Shown piece after piece: positions 34,461-46,519 of a stretch of DNA of 64,000 bases. Within the stretch, counting starts at the first letter, position 1, and every line of letters begins with the position of its first letter. Position numbers and translations under genes: made by a program. This DNA is from Saururus chinensis (taxonomy: Eukaryota > Streptophyta > Magnoliopsida > Piperales > Saururaceae), in assembly GCA_035235625.1 (NCBI GenBank), contig CP141145.1:868001-932000 (forward strand). The letters run 5' to 3'. Under the pieces are notes generated by a model that did not search any database, was not told the DNA's origin, and worked only from the letters and a program-made list of their open reading frames with translations.

Positions 34461-34835
34461 TTGGAATCTGAGCTGTTACCTAAAACGATATTTGCCTTTT
34501 GCATTGATTACACCAATTTTGTCCCCTTTGCTTTAAATCGACGAGAAAGATGGTACCTGAAAATGACATGTACTGGAGCTGAAGACCGCTATAAAGCTTT
34601 TTCTTTTAATGGAAAATTAATTGATGCATTGTTTTTGGCGCTCCCCTTCCCTGCAATGGCTACACGCATGAAAAGGGAAAAAGCTGATTTAGTGGCAAGA
34701 CGGAAACCTTGCCACTTTCATGAAGATTATCACGTGAAAACTTTCATCTCTTGGGAATTGTCTGGGTCTAAAAGCTTGGTAGATTTCATTAGGAACTTGC
34801 TTGAGAGATATAAACATTTACTACGGCACTCATGA
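34461..34835 (+). CDS. Unrecognised 124-codon ORF
   Basis: I do not recognise this product. It starts 'MESELLPKTIFAFCIDYTNF' and ends 'NLLERYKHLLRHS'. The residue composition is mixed and globular-looking (cysteines, tryptophans, balanced charge), unlike the low-complexity ORFs elsewhere in the window. There is no signal peptide and no clear membrane span; a mildly hydrophobic stretch 'IDALFLALPFPAMATRM' lies in the middle. No TATA box or splice context decides whether it is expressed. It could be an exon or a fragment of a host gene, or chance. It lies in one of the few stretches here (33651-35680) without recognisable transposon sequence. Confidence 0.2.
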   Translation: MESELLPKTIFAFCIDYTNFVPFALNRRERWYLKMTCTGAEDRYKAFSFNGKLIDALFLALPFPAMATRMKREKADLVARRKPCHFHEDYHVKTFISWELSGSKSLVDFIRNLLERYKHLLRHS

Positions 34836-35680
34836 AGCTTGGGACGAGGAGTAATTTTGATGACCTAATACGCGACTCCAGTAGTTTAACTTGTTGGTTC
34901 ATGGCGCAACATAGGCATGGTGGGACCGGACTTGGTAGCGTCGTGCAAAGAATAAAAATTGCAACATTTTTTCAAATTTATCTTATATTCTATTATCACT
35001 GAGTATATAAACACAGTCTAATGATAATGTAATTAAATATAAAATATTTAGATAAACACAACCTTATAAAGATTAAGAACGGACCTCTTTATTTTTCCAA
35101 TCCAATGATTAACCTCCAATAAAATCTTTAACAAGTTCTTTCCTCTAATCACTACATGAAATTAACATGCTTCTTGGCATGGAATAAATGGAGTCATCAG
35201 CAACAATTAATCTCCAATAACTCTACTTGAAGCAGCTTTTCAACGAGCATACATTCCTATGTAAGGTTGGCACAAATTCTAATGCAGCTATGTGAATTGA
35301 GATGAGTAATGAAAGGAATTAATGAGAGGAGAAGAGGAGAAAAGGGAGAAGGGGCCACCTAGGGGTGCTCATGCCCGTGTTCGTTTTTTATAGAGTGGAC
35401 AATATTTTGTGTGTAGGGCCGAAATGGACTTGGATACGGACCAACTTTTCTATCCGGCCTAATATGGAGCTATAGACACATGCATACTATTCCCTGTGTA
35501 CGCGAACCTCCGTATCTGCCACCCTTACCTAACACTCTTATAAATATTAGTTTATTACTAAATACTAGAGGAAAAAAATAGAATTCAGTACCTATGTAGC
35601 ATGTTAGGATAGTTCTAACATGTTACACCTGACCATTAGATTGCTAGTGAGCTGAACTAACGGCAAGTTGTTCAAAACTA
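34836..35680. other. Unassigned AT-rich sequence, no gene
   Basis: No domain, LTR end or tandem repeat was noticed. Confidence 0.4.
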
Positions 35681-38025
35681 GCCAAATACCTCTCTATTTT
35701 GTATTCACGACTATATTTCGGATACTTTTACTTTAAGTTTTTCTCTCAAATTTTTTTCTTGAAATATATTAACATGTCTAGATTATATTCCTAATTATTT
35801 ATATATTTTTAGAATAATATGTATTTATTATATTTTTTGAAATACGCATTTTACTATAAAAGCTCTTTGTTTCTGTGTTTAATTAGAACCATGTTTAGAG
35901 ATGAAAACATATGATTCTTCATTTCTTATTTTTATGATGAATTTATATATGTGTTATGAGTATGTTGTAAAAATTTTAAGTTGTTTAGAGCATAATAAGT
36001 TAGTGGCATAGTCATAAATTTAAAGGTCGACGATTCTGGCAGAACTACATAGTCTCATTAATTAAATTACGATAATTATTTTCCGTACCTATTTTTATAT
36101 AATATTTATTTATATATTAATTAAGCCTACAATGTAGGTCTATTTAAATTTTCACATTGATTGGTATTTATTTGCTAATTTTCCTAAAATGTGCAAATTA
36201 CATGTTATGATTATGCTAAAACATCTACTTAGGCTAGTATAGAATAAATGAGCATATGCGCAATTTTAAATGAGATTTTGCTGTTTCTTCATATTTATTC
36301 TATAATTCCAGTAGGTTTGACCATGATGATGTAAATATATGCTTACAAATATTATATTAATTTCAGGTAAATCATGTATTTCATGTTTTAACATAAGTAT
36401 GACTATGTTTATACTTGTCTAGGTCTAGCATGATGTTATACTTGTCTTAAACTTATATTTCGATGTTATCAACATACTGGCTTCATGATTCCAGTAGAGT
36501 AGGACCATAATAAAATTATGGATGCATGCATATAACATTGATTATGGCTTATTCATGTTTCACATGTCTTAGCTTAGACTTGAATACTACCACTTATGCA
36601 CACACCTGTGTAGATAATTGTGATGTTATTTAACACCAATGGACCATGTTTGATGCACATGTGGACTGATTTGAGCATGTATCTCATATTTGGACTCATG
36701 TAACATTGCTCGCGTATGTACCATGTTACATGCATCATAAAAATAATTTAAAAATGAGATTAATCGTGATTAGGCGTGTTTGATCGATTGGATGCAATTG
36801 GTTATCAGATTAATCGATCTAAAGCTTATGAAATCGGTTTTGAGTCCAAAAAGGACATGATTTCGTTTTGAGTTCCTTTGAGAACTTGGTACCTCCCCAG
36901 GTTGAGAAGAGCAGAATGCTATATGTGTGTTATTTGATAAGTTATCTCGACCCTAAGAATCTAGGATGGTATGTCTGCACCGGCTTACTACGTATAGTGC
37001 TTGTGACTTTGGTTTTAATGAGCAGTAGTGCTCGAGACTTCTGTCTTAATGAGCCAGTGTGCTCGGGGCTTTGGCCTTGGTGAGCAGTCATGCTTGGGGT
37101 TTACAACATTGGTGAGCAGTCGTGCTTGGGGTTTTGCTCGTGGTTTTGACCGGATGAGCAAGTTTACTTCTCTCAATTTGTGAGACATTCACCATTTATT
37201 GTTGCATGTGTATAGAATATTTTGCACATTGACACAGGTTGTGTAGGGACAATGAAGCTTATGTTACACATGAGATTATAGTATGAATTGCATGGTTATG
37301 CAGGATTGTGTATATGGTTAATACATTTGATGTTGTAGGGTGAATGTTTTCATTGAGAAATAGATATGCATAATATGTTTATGTTGAGAAATTATTCATG
37401 CAGGATGTGATTATGATGATGAGTTCACATGTTTATATATGAGGTATATAATGCACAGTGGCATGGCTAGGTGTTAATGAAATATATTAAATATAGCATG
37501 GTATGCAGGTGGCATGAGGATGTGTTGACAAGATTATGTTATAGATAACATGGCATGCATGTGGCATAAGTAGATGCTTATAAATTGTAAATGAAGACAT
37601 GAATGCACATATTTATATGGATATCTCATGATGAATGGGCATTGTGGTTGATTATGTGATGCGTATTATGTGATGATGCATGTATTGTCGTTTTGGATTT
37701 GCTTTCTGTATTAAAACCCTTGCTGAGATTGTGGCTCACCCCACTCTATTTGTGTTTTGTTTTAGGGCTGGATGTCATGCCATGTAGGTTGTTCTCATGG
37801 GCTCTATGTGGAATGTTTAGTTGGCAATGATCCTTAGGAGGGGTTGCATGGAGATTATGGGTTTTATGATTGCTTTGATAGCATGTTATGTTGATATTTT
37901 TATATACTTGACTATACTTCACACTTCTATGTAGCCAATGTTGGCTTAGACTCTTATTACCCATTCTGGGCTTGGACTTATACTGTAGCCATGTGTAGGC
38001 TATTTTATGACTATGTTTGTGCAAA
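35681..38025 (+). mobile_element. Family C LTR, 5'-truncated and broken at the 3' side
   Basis: Collinear with the interior of family C. It starts at a 'TTCACGACTATATTTCGG' region that mirrors 45150-45175 on the opposite strand. It continues through GAGTTCCTTTGAGAACTTGG (about 36870) and CTCACCCCACTCTATTTGTG (about 37735) to 'CTTGACTATACTTCACACTT' (37907). Instead of running to the GTGACA end it turns into minus-orientation family C at about 38025. The missing 3' end appears at 41493-41806. Confidence 0.65.
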
Positions 38026-38771
38026 AGCCACACAATTAATTCAACATAGCCCTCACAATGGCTCAAGTAATGGAGTCTAAGCCCGTATAGGCTAACAAAA
38101 GTCTAGGCCGACCGCGACAAGTAGAGTATGAAGCATAATCAAGTAAACATATGTCTTAAGACAACAAGCTATGTAAACAATCATAGAGCTCAAAATCTCT
38201 AAATGACCCCTCCTAAGCAACATCAGCACCCATACGCTCTTCGTACAGTCTATCCAGACCACCTGCATGACATGACATGCAGCCCCAAAGCAAAACACAA
38301 GAAAAGGGGGGTGAGCCACAAGCTCAGCAAGGGTTTTTAATCAACAGAAAGTAAATCCAAATTATGTCACAAGTAAATCACATAAGATTCATCACATATA
38401 ATCAAACATCATCCCTATTTATCATGGAATATCCACATCAACCTATGCATTATGTCATTATTTGCCATCCCTAAGAATTTACTCATAAACACATTCTCAT
38501 ATCACTTGCATACTATGAGACATGACATATCATAATATCACATAATTCAAGTCACCTTCATATCATGTCATAACCCAAAACATCTCATCATAAATTTTAT
38601 ATGCCTCTTGCTCATCATGGGTTCAACATATCTCATATAAATCATGCACTTCATGTGTAACATAATTACATCCTCCATGAGTGACATCTCAACATAAACA
38701 TATCATGCATACCTATTCTCAATTCAAACATTCACCCTACATAAAAAGTATCTCAAACACACTATCCCTGC
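38026..38771 (-). mobile_element. Family C LTR fragment in inverted orientation
   Basis: The reverse complement matches family C from the CCCTTGCTGAG/CTCACCCC block to the TGAATGTTTGAATTGAG block. It is interrupted at 38772 by the LTR of element E, so it is the landing site of that element. Confidence 0.6.
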
Positions 38772-39569
38772 TGTCACGGGTGTGAAGCTTTGTATAGCGT
38801 TCACTCTTGTGATGGCCTGGCTGCACCGTGCAACCAGTAGCCAATTCTCTTAACATTCTCACTCGTATGCACAAAGGGAAACAAGCAATCAGCAACACAA
38901 AGCCAACAGGGTGCAAAGGGGCTCCACCCAATGCTAAACTTGTCTTAGTGCATCGAAACAAGGCAGGCAGAGGGCAAGGCTGATCAACCAAGTTGAAATC
39001 ACTATCTCTAAATCTCTGGTTCTCTCTCTATATGATCTTCCATGGCCGCCCTGCTCTCTCCCTAAAATAGGCCAAGCAAAGCTGAGTCCTAATGCTACTA
39101 GAAGTTGCATATCCCACCATACAAGAGTTCCCTCCCTGACCAATTCTCCTCCCATAGGCAGGTCGCCCCAGCCCAAATCAAGAAACCAAGTGTTGTCCGT
39201 CTTTAGCAAGGAGTCCAGTGCCCTGCTACCTTCAAGAGTCCAGTCCTCTTAGGAAACTGCTGCCTCAACTTCTACTTGAGCTAGAAGTGTGGCTGACTTG
39301 CATAGATGAGTCCTATCCGCCTTAGGATTCCATCCCTAAGTGCAAGTGGCTCCCAGCTCGCCACTAGAGTCCTGCCCACGCAGGGACTCTCCCTTAGCCT
39401 ACTCCGCAAGGCTAGTAATCCACGCAGGGACTCTCCCATTCTACTCCAACATGTATCCGCGCCCAAAAGGCTTCCTTGGCTGTTCCCTGCCAAGGCGGCT
39501 TGGCTGTCCATCGCCAAGCCTAAGGGGTAGCCACCCCTTTTCTCTATGGGACTGATTGAGGGGCTAACA
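38772..39569 (-). mobile_element. Element E 3' LTR (798 bp)
   Basis: On the minus strand it starts TGTTAGCCCCTCAATC at 39569, right after a polypurine tract, and ends ACCCGTGACA at 38772, giving TG...CA ends. Inside, GGGAGAGTCCCTGCGTGG occurs twice about 50 bp apart. GC content is higher than in its family C surroundings. ORFs here are without domains. Confidence 0.7.
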
Positions 39570-39583
39570 GACCTCCCCCAACC
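39570..39583 (-). other. Polypurine tract of element E
   Basis: GGTTGGGGGAGGTC on the minus strand, directly before TGTTAGCCCC. Confidence 0.75.
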
Positions 39584-41486
39584 AATCCGCTCGATGCCCT
39601 CATCGAGGCTTACTCTGTGACTTTATCTTCAAACTGCCACAAAGCGACGTCTCTCTCGTAGTTGTTCTCCAACTCCGGAAGTCCCTTCCACTTAACCAAG
39701 TAGAAGATCCTTCTATTTTTCTTGCTCATCCCTTCAATCCTTAGATCTAGAATGACTTCAACCTCTTTAAAAGAGGTTCTAATCGTAGGCAGTGCTCTCT
39801 TCAAAGTTCCTCTGCTGGAATCCTCTAAGTCTTCATGAAAAGGCTTCAGAAAACTAACATGAAAAACAAGGTGAAGTTTGAACCGCTCAGGTAGTTCAAG
39901 TTGGTATGCTAGCTGACCAACTCACCGCTTCACCTCAAAGGGACCGTCCTATCTTTGCATCAGCCCTTTGTACATAACCTTCCTTCACAATTTCTTCCAA
40001 AGTTGGGGAGTAAGCTTCAGCATAACTCTGTCCCAACCTGAAACTCTAGAGGTCTTTGATCCTTGTCCGCATACTTCTTCATCAGCTTGACTGCCTTCTC
40101 CAAATAGTCTCGCGCCTCCTCCATCCTTTTTGTCCACTCTCTGGCTAGGCGGTAAGCAGCGGGACACCTACCTCCTATCCTCCGTAAAGCAACGTCCACT
40201 GGCATAAGGACTGCTGCCCATTGTGGAGCTAGTGTGCAAGTTATGGCAAAATTGGGTGACCTCCAGCAAGTCGACCCAATTTTTCTGGTTTTCCATCACA
40301 AAGTGCCTCAAGTACACCTCTAAGATAGCATTCACCCTCTCTGCCTGTCCGTCTGTCTTAATATGATTGCTGGTTGAAAAGTTGAGCTGATGCCCAACGT
40401 CTCAAACAGTTGCGTCCAAAATTTGTCCGTGAAGCAGGTATCTCTATCGCTCACAATATCTGTTGGCAATCCCCAATACTTGACAACGTTTCAGAAGAAT
40501 AGATCTGTTGTCGTCTCTGTGTTGCAAGTCTTTGGGGCTGCAATGAACATACCATACTTAAAGAAGCGGTCCACCACCACCATGATAGACCCATAGCCCT
40601 ACACAACCGGTGAACCAATGATAAAATCCATCAACAAGCTAACCCATGGTCGGTCTAGAATGGGAAGGGGCTGCAACATGCCCGCTTCCTTTTGTCTCTC
40701 TGTCTTGCCTACTGGCAAACTATGCACATCCTCATGTAGTGCTCCACATTTTCTAGCATCTGTGGCAAGAAGTAGTTTTGGGACGAGAGTGCACGAGTCC
40801 TCTCTTGTCCGAGGTGACCCGCCCACGCAAAGTCATGGGTTTCCTTTAGCAATTGCCACCTCAAATTACCAACTAAGGAGATGTAGGGACACCCACCCTT
40901 CGCATACAGCACCCCCTTCTCCAACCAAAAGCATATTGTCAACCCATCCTTCACAGATTGGATCAGCCAAAGGCAGGCTTGATCTTTCTTCATGACATCG
41001 TGTATCTGATCCAACATGTCACCTAAAACCTGTACAAATGCCTCCATCGTTTCCTCTAGGTCTGTTCATCGGCTAAGGGCATTAGCCACAATGATGGCCT
41101 TGCCCGGCTTGTACTCCAACACAAAATCAAACTTAGCCAAAAATTCCTGCCACCGTGCTTGCTTGGGCAAAAGTTTTTTTTGCATAGTAAAGTAGCTCGT
41201 GGCTATGTTATCTGTCCAGCAATGAACTTTGCTCCCAACAAGTAATGTCTCCAAGTTCTAAGGCAGTGGACGACCGCTATCATCTTCTTCTCATGGACTA
41301 AATATCTCTGTTTGATTTCGTTGAGCTTGCGGCCCTCATATGTAGCAGGGTGACCCGACTAGATCAGCACTCCTCCAATCGCCCAATCAGAAACATCTGT
41401 TTGCACCCAAAAGGTGCATCGAACTTAGGGAGTTTGAGGACCAGCTCAAAGGATATCGCATCCTTAAGCCGCTCAAATGCCGACCA
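39584..41486 (-). pseudogene. Element E pol: RNase H, integrase and chromodomain, decayed
   Basis: On the minus strand, RNase H reads 'AFERLKDAISFELVLKLPKF', 'LNEIKQRYLVHEKKMIAVVH' and 'RWQEFLAKFDFVLEYKPGKA' with 'NALSR'. The integrase zinc region is 'FAWAGHLGQERTRALSSQNY' with 'MRMCIVCQ', and the core includes 'PWVSLLMDFIIGSP' and 'HIKTDGQAERVNAILEVYL' with its glutamate. The last 64 codons (39804-39610) form a clear chromodomain: 'EVEVILDLRIEGMSKKNRR', 'YLVKWKGLPE' and 'DVALWQFEDKV'. Multiple stops and shifts make it inactive. The canonical chromodomain makes this a chromovirus; the wording leans towards the Galadriel type, tentatively. The 5' part (gag, protease, most of RT) is missing at the 41486 joint. 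Confidence 0.78.
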
Positions 41487-41806
41487 ACATACTCTTGACT
41501 ATACTTCACACTTCTATATAGTCATTGTTGGCTTAGACTCTTATTACCATTGTGGCTTAGACTTATTTTAGTCATGTGTGGGTTGATTAAGACTAAGTAT
41601 GTGGGTATGTGTGGACTAATGTTTTTAATTAGTAGTCCTTTTATTGCTCATTTTTCTTTTGTACAAAGTATACGTCCGCAACTCCATAGTGTTCTACCCA
41701 AGGATGTGTCAAGTCTTCCGCAATCAAACTATACTTCGTTGTGTTGCATGCCTCTTCCTCCTTGGACTGGGTTCAGCTTGGGGGTGGTGTGTGCCGGGGC
41801 ATGACA
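41487..41806 (+). mobile_element. Family C LTR 3' end fragment
   Basis: It starts with CTTGACTATACTTCACACTT (41493), which repeats 37907 onward for about 100 bp, then runs to the family C terminus GGGGCATGACA at 41806. It probably completes the plus-strand LTR of 35681-38025, with element E and the inverted piece between them. Confidence 0.65.
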
Positions 41807-42986
41807 GAACCGACAGCATCTTAGGCTCAACACCAAGTTCATGAGCAAAAAGATGTGAAAGGAAAGAATGCGAAGATTCGATCTCAAACAATATTCTAGC
41901 ATAGTGGGAGGCGATTTCAAGCATACCTTCCACCACTGCCGAAGCATTGGCTGCCTCATGAGATGAAATAGCAAAGACCTTCCCTTGGTTGAACGGCTTC
42001 TTTTGTCATCCACCTTCTTGCCCTTCTTATTGCCTTATTTGTGGTCTTCCTTGTTGCCCTCCTTACTGCATTTATCTTTGGTTTTGTGCAGCCGACTGAT
42101 GCCTAGGAAGATCACTCTTAGTGTTTTGAGGACACTCCCTCTTGTAATGCCCTTTCTGTCTACACAAGAAGCAAGAGATTTTGGCATAGTGGTTGTGGCG
42201 ATCATGTTGCATATGGTTGTAGTTATTCCTCCCAAAGTTATGACCGTGAGGCTTCTGATTATGGTATCCTTGAGTCCTCTTGCCTAACACGCTTAGGTTG
42301 CCCCTTCCTCTTGTAGTACTCCTCAGAGTCCTTCTCCACCAATTTGATGGTCTCAAGGTCTACTATTAAAATATTATGCTTAAAAAGAACCACCTGGCCT
42401 CTTATGTAAGGCTTCAACCCATCCTCAAACTTTCTTGCCTGCTCATATTCATCACAGAAAAAATGAGGAGCAAAATGCGCTAGCTTGATGAATTTAGTCT
42501 CGCATGCAAACACTGTCATGGAACCCTACTGAAGATTGGTGTAACTCCTTATTCTTTTTCTCCCGCACATGAAGAGGAAAGTACTTGTCATCGAAGACCG
42601 ACAAGAACTCCTCCCATGGGATATCCACTCAGCCCTGGAATCTCTACCACTCCATAGAAAACCACCACCTCTGCACCTCTCCCTCAAAGGTGAAGACGAC
42701 TAGGTGGGTCTCCTCCTCCTCTGAGCACCGCCTCACACTAAAGATCTTCTCCATGTGAAGCTTCCAATTATCAGTTTCAGAGGCATCCATCTAACCTTGA
42801 AAACTAGGAGGATTGAGCTTCTTAAAGCCTCTAGAGTTAGATGCTCTTGCCCACTACCACTTGTCAGCTTAGCCTATTGGGTTTGCATGACCTGAGTTAA
42901 CCCCTCAATGGCAATTAATATATCATCCACCCTTAGGTATCTAGCAACTCAGTTATTATTAGCACCAGTGTGATTTGGTCTAGCCA
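41807..42986 (-). pseudogene. Gag of a family C gypsy element, decayed
   Basis: I place the start at the minus-strand ATG at 42986 ('MARPNHTGANNN', then a stop). Downstream blocks read 'VDIPWEEFLSVFDDKYFPLH', 'VREKKNKELHQ', 'ETKFIKLAHFAPHFFCDEYE' and 'ARKFEDGLKPYIRGQVVLF', a retrotransposon gag domain. The CCHC zinc knuckle 'CFLCRQKGHYKRECPQ' (C-x2-C-x4-H-x4-C) is intact near 42150. Frameshifts and stops separate the blocks. Its 5' side shows a primer site and a family C LTR, so this is the gag of the element to which family C LTRs belong. Its pol is absent because the frame ends at the plus-strand LTR joint at 41806. Confidence 0.75.
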
Positions 42987-43188
42987 TCTACACAATAGCT
43001 AGATATTAAATCACAAGGTCTAACGCCATATTCAACACCAAGATCAAGCAACACATCACATAAGTAATCAACAAGACAACAACTAACGGAATTTAATGTC
43101 GCTAGCATTGTCTAAATCTTTTATTCCTCACTCCCCTTTATCATTAAGAAATTATCCCTTAATGTCATTTGCTTTTAGACAAAGTCAT

Positions 43189-43200
43189 GCTCCGATACCA
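43189..43200 (-). other. Primer binding site of the family C element
   Basis: TGGTATCGGAGC on the minus strand, 10 bp inside the LTR end (TTTGACA at 43211). It has the same sequence as the primer site of the Reina-like element. Confidence 0.75.
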
Positions 43201-43210
43201 AAAATTTACT

Positions 43211-46200
43211 TGTCAAACCCTACCACACCCTCCTTGACCCAGATCTGGTCTAAAAAGGTAGGGCACGACGTGACAAAGTGGAAGACTAACCCATCCTGGG
43301 TTCTCATCGAAATACACAACACATGCCCTTTGTGCAAAAACAAATAATGAAAGGTAAAAGAGATTAATTAACCATCTTAGTCCAACACAACACCCACAAA
43401 TCTATAATGAATATAGTCTCAAGTCCTAAGGCTGCATCATATTTAATGTCATCATAGGCTATCCAAAGTATGAACTCAAGTCAAGTCTAGAACTTCATAT
43501 CACATGACAAGTATAAAATAATCCAAACATCTAGACCCCTCTCATTGTGCATGCCCGTCCTCAAGCTCAACGTCAAGACCATCTAGAGCACTTGCATGAC
43601 ATAGCATAAAGCCTCAAAACAAAACTACAAATAAAAGAGGGGTGAGCTTAGCCCACTAAGGGTTTTCAAACAAAACATAAGCTCGTGATAACACCACATA
43701 CATTCTTCCCTAAAAGTCAATTTAAACATGCATCACACATTCATTCTCTACACCTATGCATCATGAGATAAGTCGCATTTTATGTACACATTCACACCAC
43801 CTATGCATCATAGGTTCATTAAGAGTTCATAACACATATGCACACCCTGTGATATCATTCAAGTTTCATGGTTCATTCAAATCCTGCATGAAGTAAGTAT
43901 CAATATTTACATTCACCCTGCATAATCAAGTGTATCAAATTACATTCCATCTTGCATGTTCAAGTGTAATCAATTCATATACATCATGTATAACATAAGC
44001 ATAATTGTCCCTACATAAATCGTGTCAATGAGCATTATAATCCATACACATGTATAAATAATCCCGTGAATGTCTCACAATAAAGAAAACAACCCTACTT
44101 ATCCTAGCCGAAGCACAAGCAGACCTACTTACCCTAGAAATCTTAACAAGGAAGTCTGAATTCCTAAAAAGGAAAACTAGAGCAGTTTAGGTAAATCCCT
44201 AATGGGAAAAGTACACCTTGGTAAGCCTATGCACAAAGACAAACCAACCTAGATTCTTATGTCCAAAAAGACTCATGAATTTAACTCATTATAGCATTCT
44301 ACTCTTCTTACTTGGGGAGGAAACATAAAACTGATTCAATATACTTCCAATGTAGCTAATTTAGAAAACTAATACATCCAATTGATTAAACACGGTTAAA
44401 CACAAAAAATCTTCGCTTATAAGTCATTCTCATGATGCATGCGACATGATACACACGTAAAATGAATGCAAGCATAAGTAAACATATTTTAATCAGTCCT
44501 AATATCTATGAATTATGGTCTATTTGTGACAAACAAACTCATATAAGTATAAGTAAAAATATACATACATGGTCGTGTTCATATTTGAGCTAAAACATGT
44601 GAAATATGGTTCACATATAATTAATGTGACATGTTCATCATGGTCATAATCTACTGGAATCATAAAGTAAATTTGAATAAATAATCAAAATCCCACTTAA
44701 AATTACTCTTATACTCATTTACCCATACTAGCTTAAGTATATGTTTTAACATAATCACATGTATCTTGTACATTTTAGAAAAAATAGACTAAAAAATTTA
44801 TAGAGATCTAATTCTCTATAGTTCTGCAATAATTGTCGACCTTCAAATTTATGATTATGCTATTGACTTATCATGCACTAAACAACTTGAAAATTTTAAA
44901 TCATGCTCATAACACACACACACATATATATACATCATAACAAAAAAGAACTCAAAATCATATGTTTCATCCCTAAACATGCTTTTAAACATAAAAACAA
45001 AGAGTTGCTTTACTATACAACACATATTCCAAAAAATATAATAAATACATTGTTATTCTAGAAAAATTTTGTAACTTAGGAATATAATTAAGACATGATA
45101 ATTTATTACCATAATATTTTTCAAAGCAAAACGTAAAGTAAAAATATCCAAAATATAGTCGTGAATCCAAAATAGAGGGCTATTTGGCCGTTTGAACTGC
45201 ATGGTGGCCTATTTGAATAGGGCCTATCATTCTGTATGAATAGTTTTCCATTCGATCAGCCCATAGGCAATCGAATGGTTAGAATAGAATTGTCAAAATA
45301 ATAATCTTTTATCTAACAAAACTAAATAGAAATTCTTCCAAAAATTAATAAAAATTCCTAAAACTTCATATAATCATTACCCAAGTCTAAAACATGATAA
45401 ATCTAACATTTTTCATGCTTAAATATACAAAAAAAACCATAAATCATATATTTTTAATAAATCACCATTACACATCAAGATGAATCAAAAGCTCAAAGAA
45501 ACCCACAATAGTGGTGTTTCAATAAAGAAAACCTCTTACCTCTATCAAGATTGTGAATCCCTTAAATGAGCTTCATCCTCAAGAAATCCTATCTAAAAAT
45601 TAGGGCTTTTTGTTAGTCTTAACCAAAACGAACTAGTTAACTCAAATCAACCTAGGAAATGATAGTTTCAAAACCTTCTTAGGTTAAAAATGAAAATAAC
45701 CTAATTAAGGTTTTAAATCAGAATTAAAAATATGATTTTGATGGAAGAAAACTAAGAATCCAAATAAGAGAAGTGAAGATACGGATGATTAAGACAAAAA
45801 TTGAAAGATTAAGGAGGAAAACATTACCTTAAGAAGGGTTTCTCCTTTTGAAAATGGGGGTAGACCTTAGCCTCCCTCTTATTCTCAACCCTTCCCCACT
45901 TGGCTATGGGCTAGGAATTGAATTATTGGGTTGAAAAATAGGTAAAAACACCTAGTGACTATTCTAGTGCACTTTTGACTCAAAAATGAATTTAATTACA
46001 CCCAATCTCACATAGACAAATCAAAAGAAGATTGGTGACCAAAATAGGTAGAACGGCATCCCACACAGAAGTGGGTCCCATAATGGGGCCCGCTCCTTTG
46101 ACCAAGGAAAAATAAAAAGAAAATGCCTTTAAATAAGCAAAAATTTGGGTAAATCAAGTTTGATACTAATGCTCTAAACTAAAATAAAATTAAACCTTAC

Positions 46201-46303
46201 AAAATTTATAAATAATCTAACTCATTACCCCAAGAAAACCAAATCAAATCGACAAACAAACAAATTCACACAATTAAAAAGGTAATAAATTAGAGATCAT
46301 ACA
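43211..46303 (-). mobile_element. Family C 5' LTR, 3,093 bp, apparently full length
   Basis: On the minus strand it starts TGTATGATCTCTAATT at 46303 and ends GGTAGGGTTTGACA at 43211, with TG...CA ends, and the primer site and gag follow. It is the reference copy for family C; other pieces are at 12819-13253, 18454-21297, 35681-38025, 38026-38771, 41487-41806 and 60861-63102. No ORF with a domain. Confidence 0.72.
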
Positions 46304-46431
46304 ATTGATACCCATTGAGTAGGGGTGGGGCTTAATCGAGGTCATTGGGCCTTGTTGTGTCACAAATGTTTTTGGTGCGAATTTTGGAGGTACAACACGT
46401 AAAGAAGTGGAACGACGTGTAAGATGTCTAA

Positions 46432-46519
<88 letters not shown>

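Noticed and set aside
38737-39555. ORFs on both strands in a GC-richer stretch
   Set aside because: They lie within the element E LTR (38772-39569) and carry no domain.
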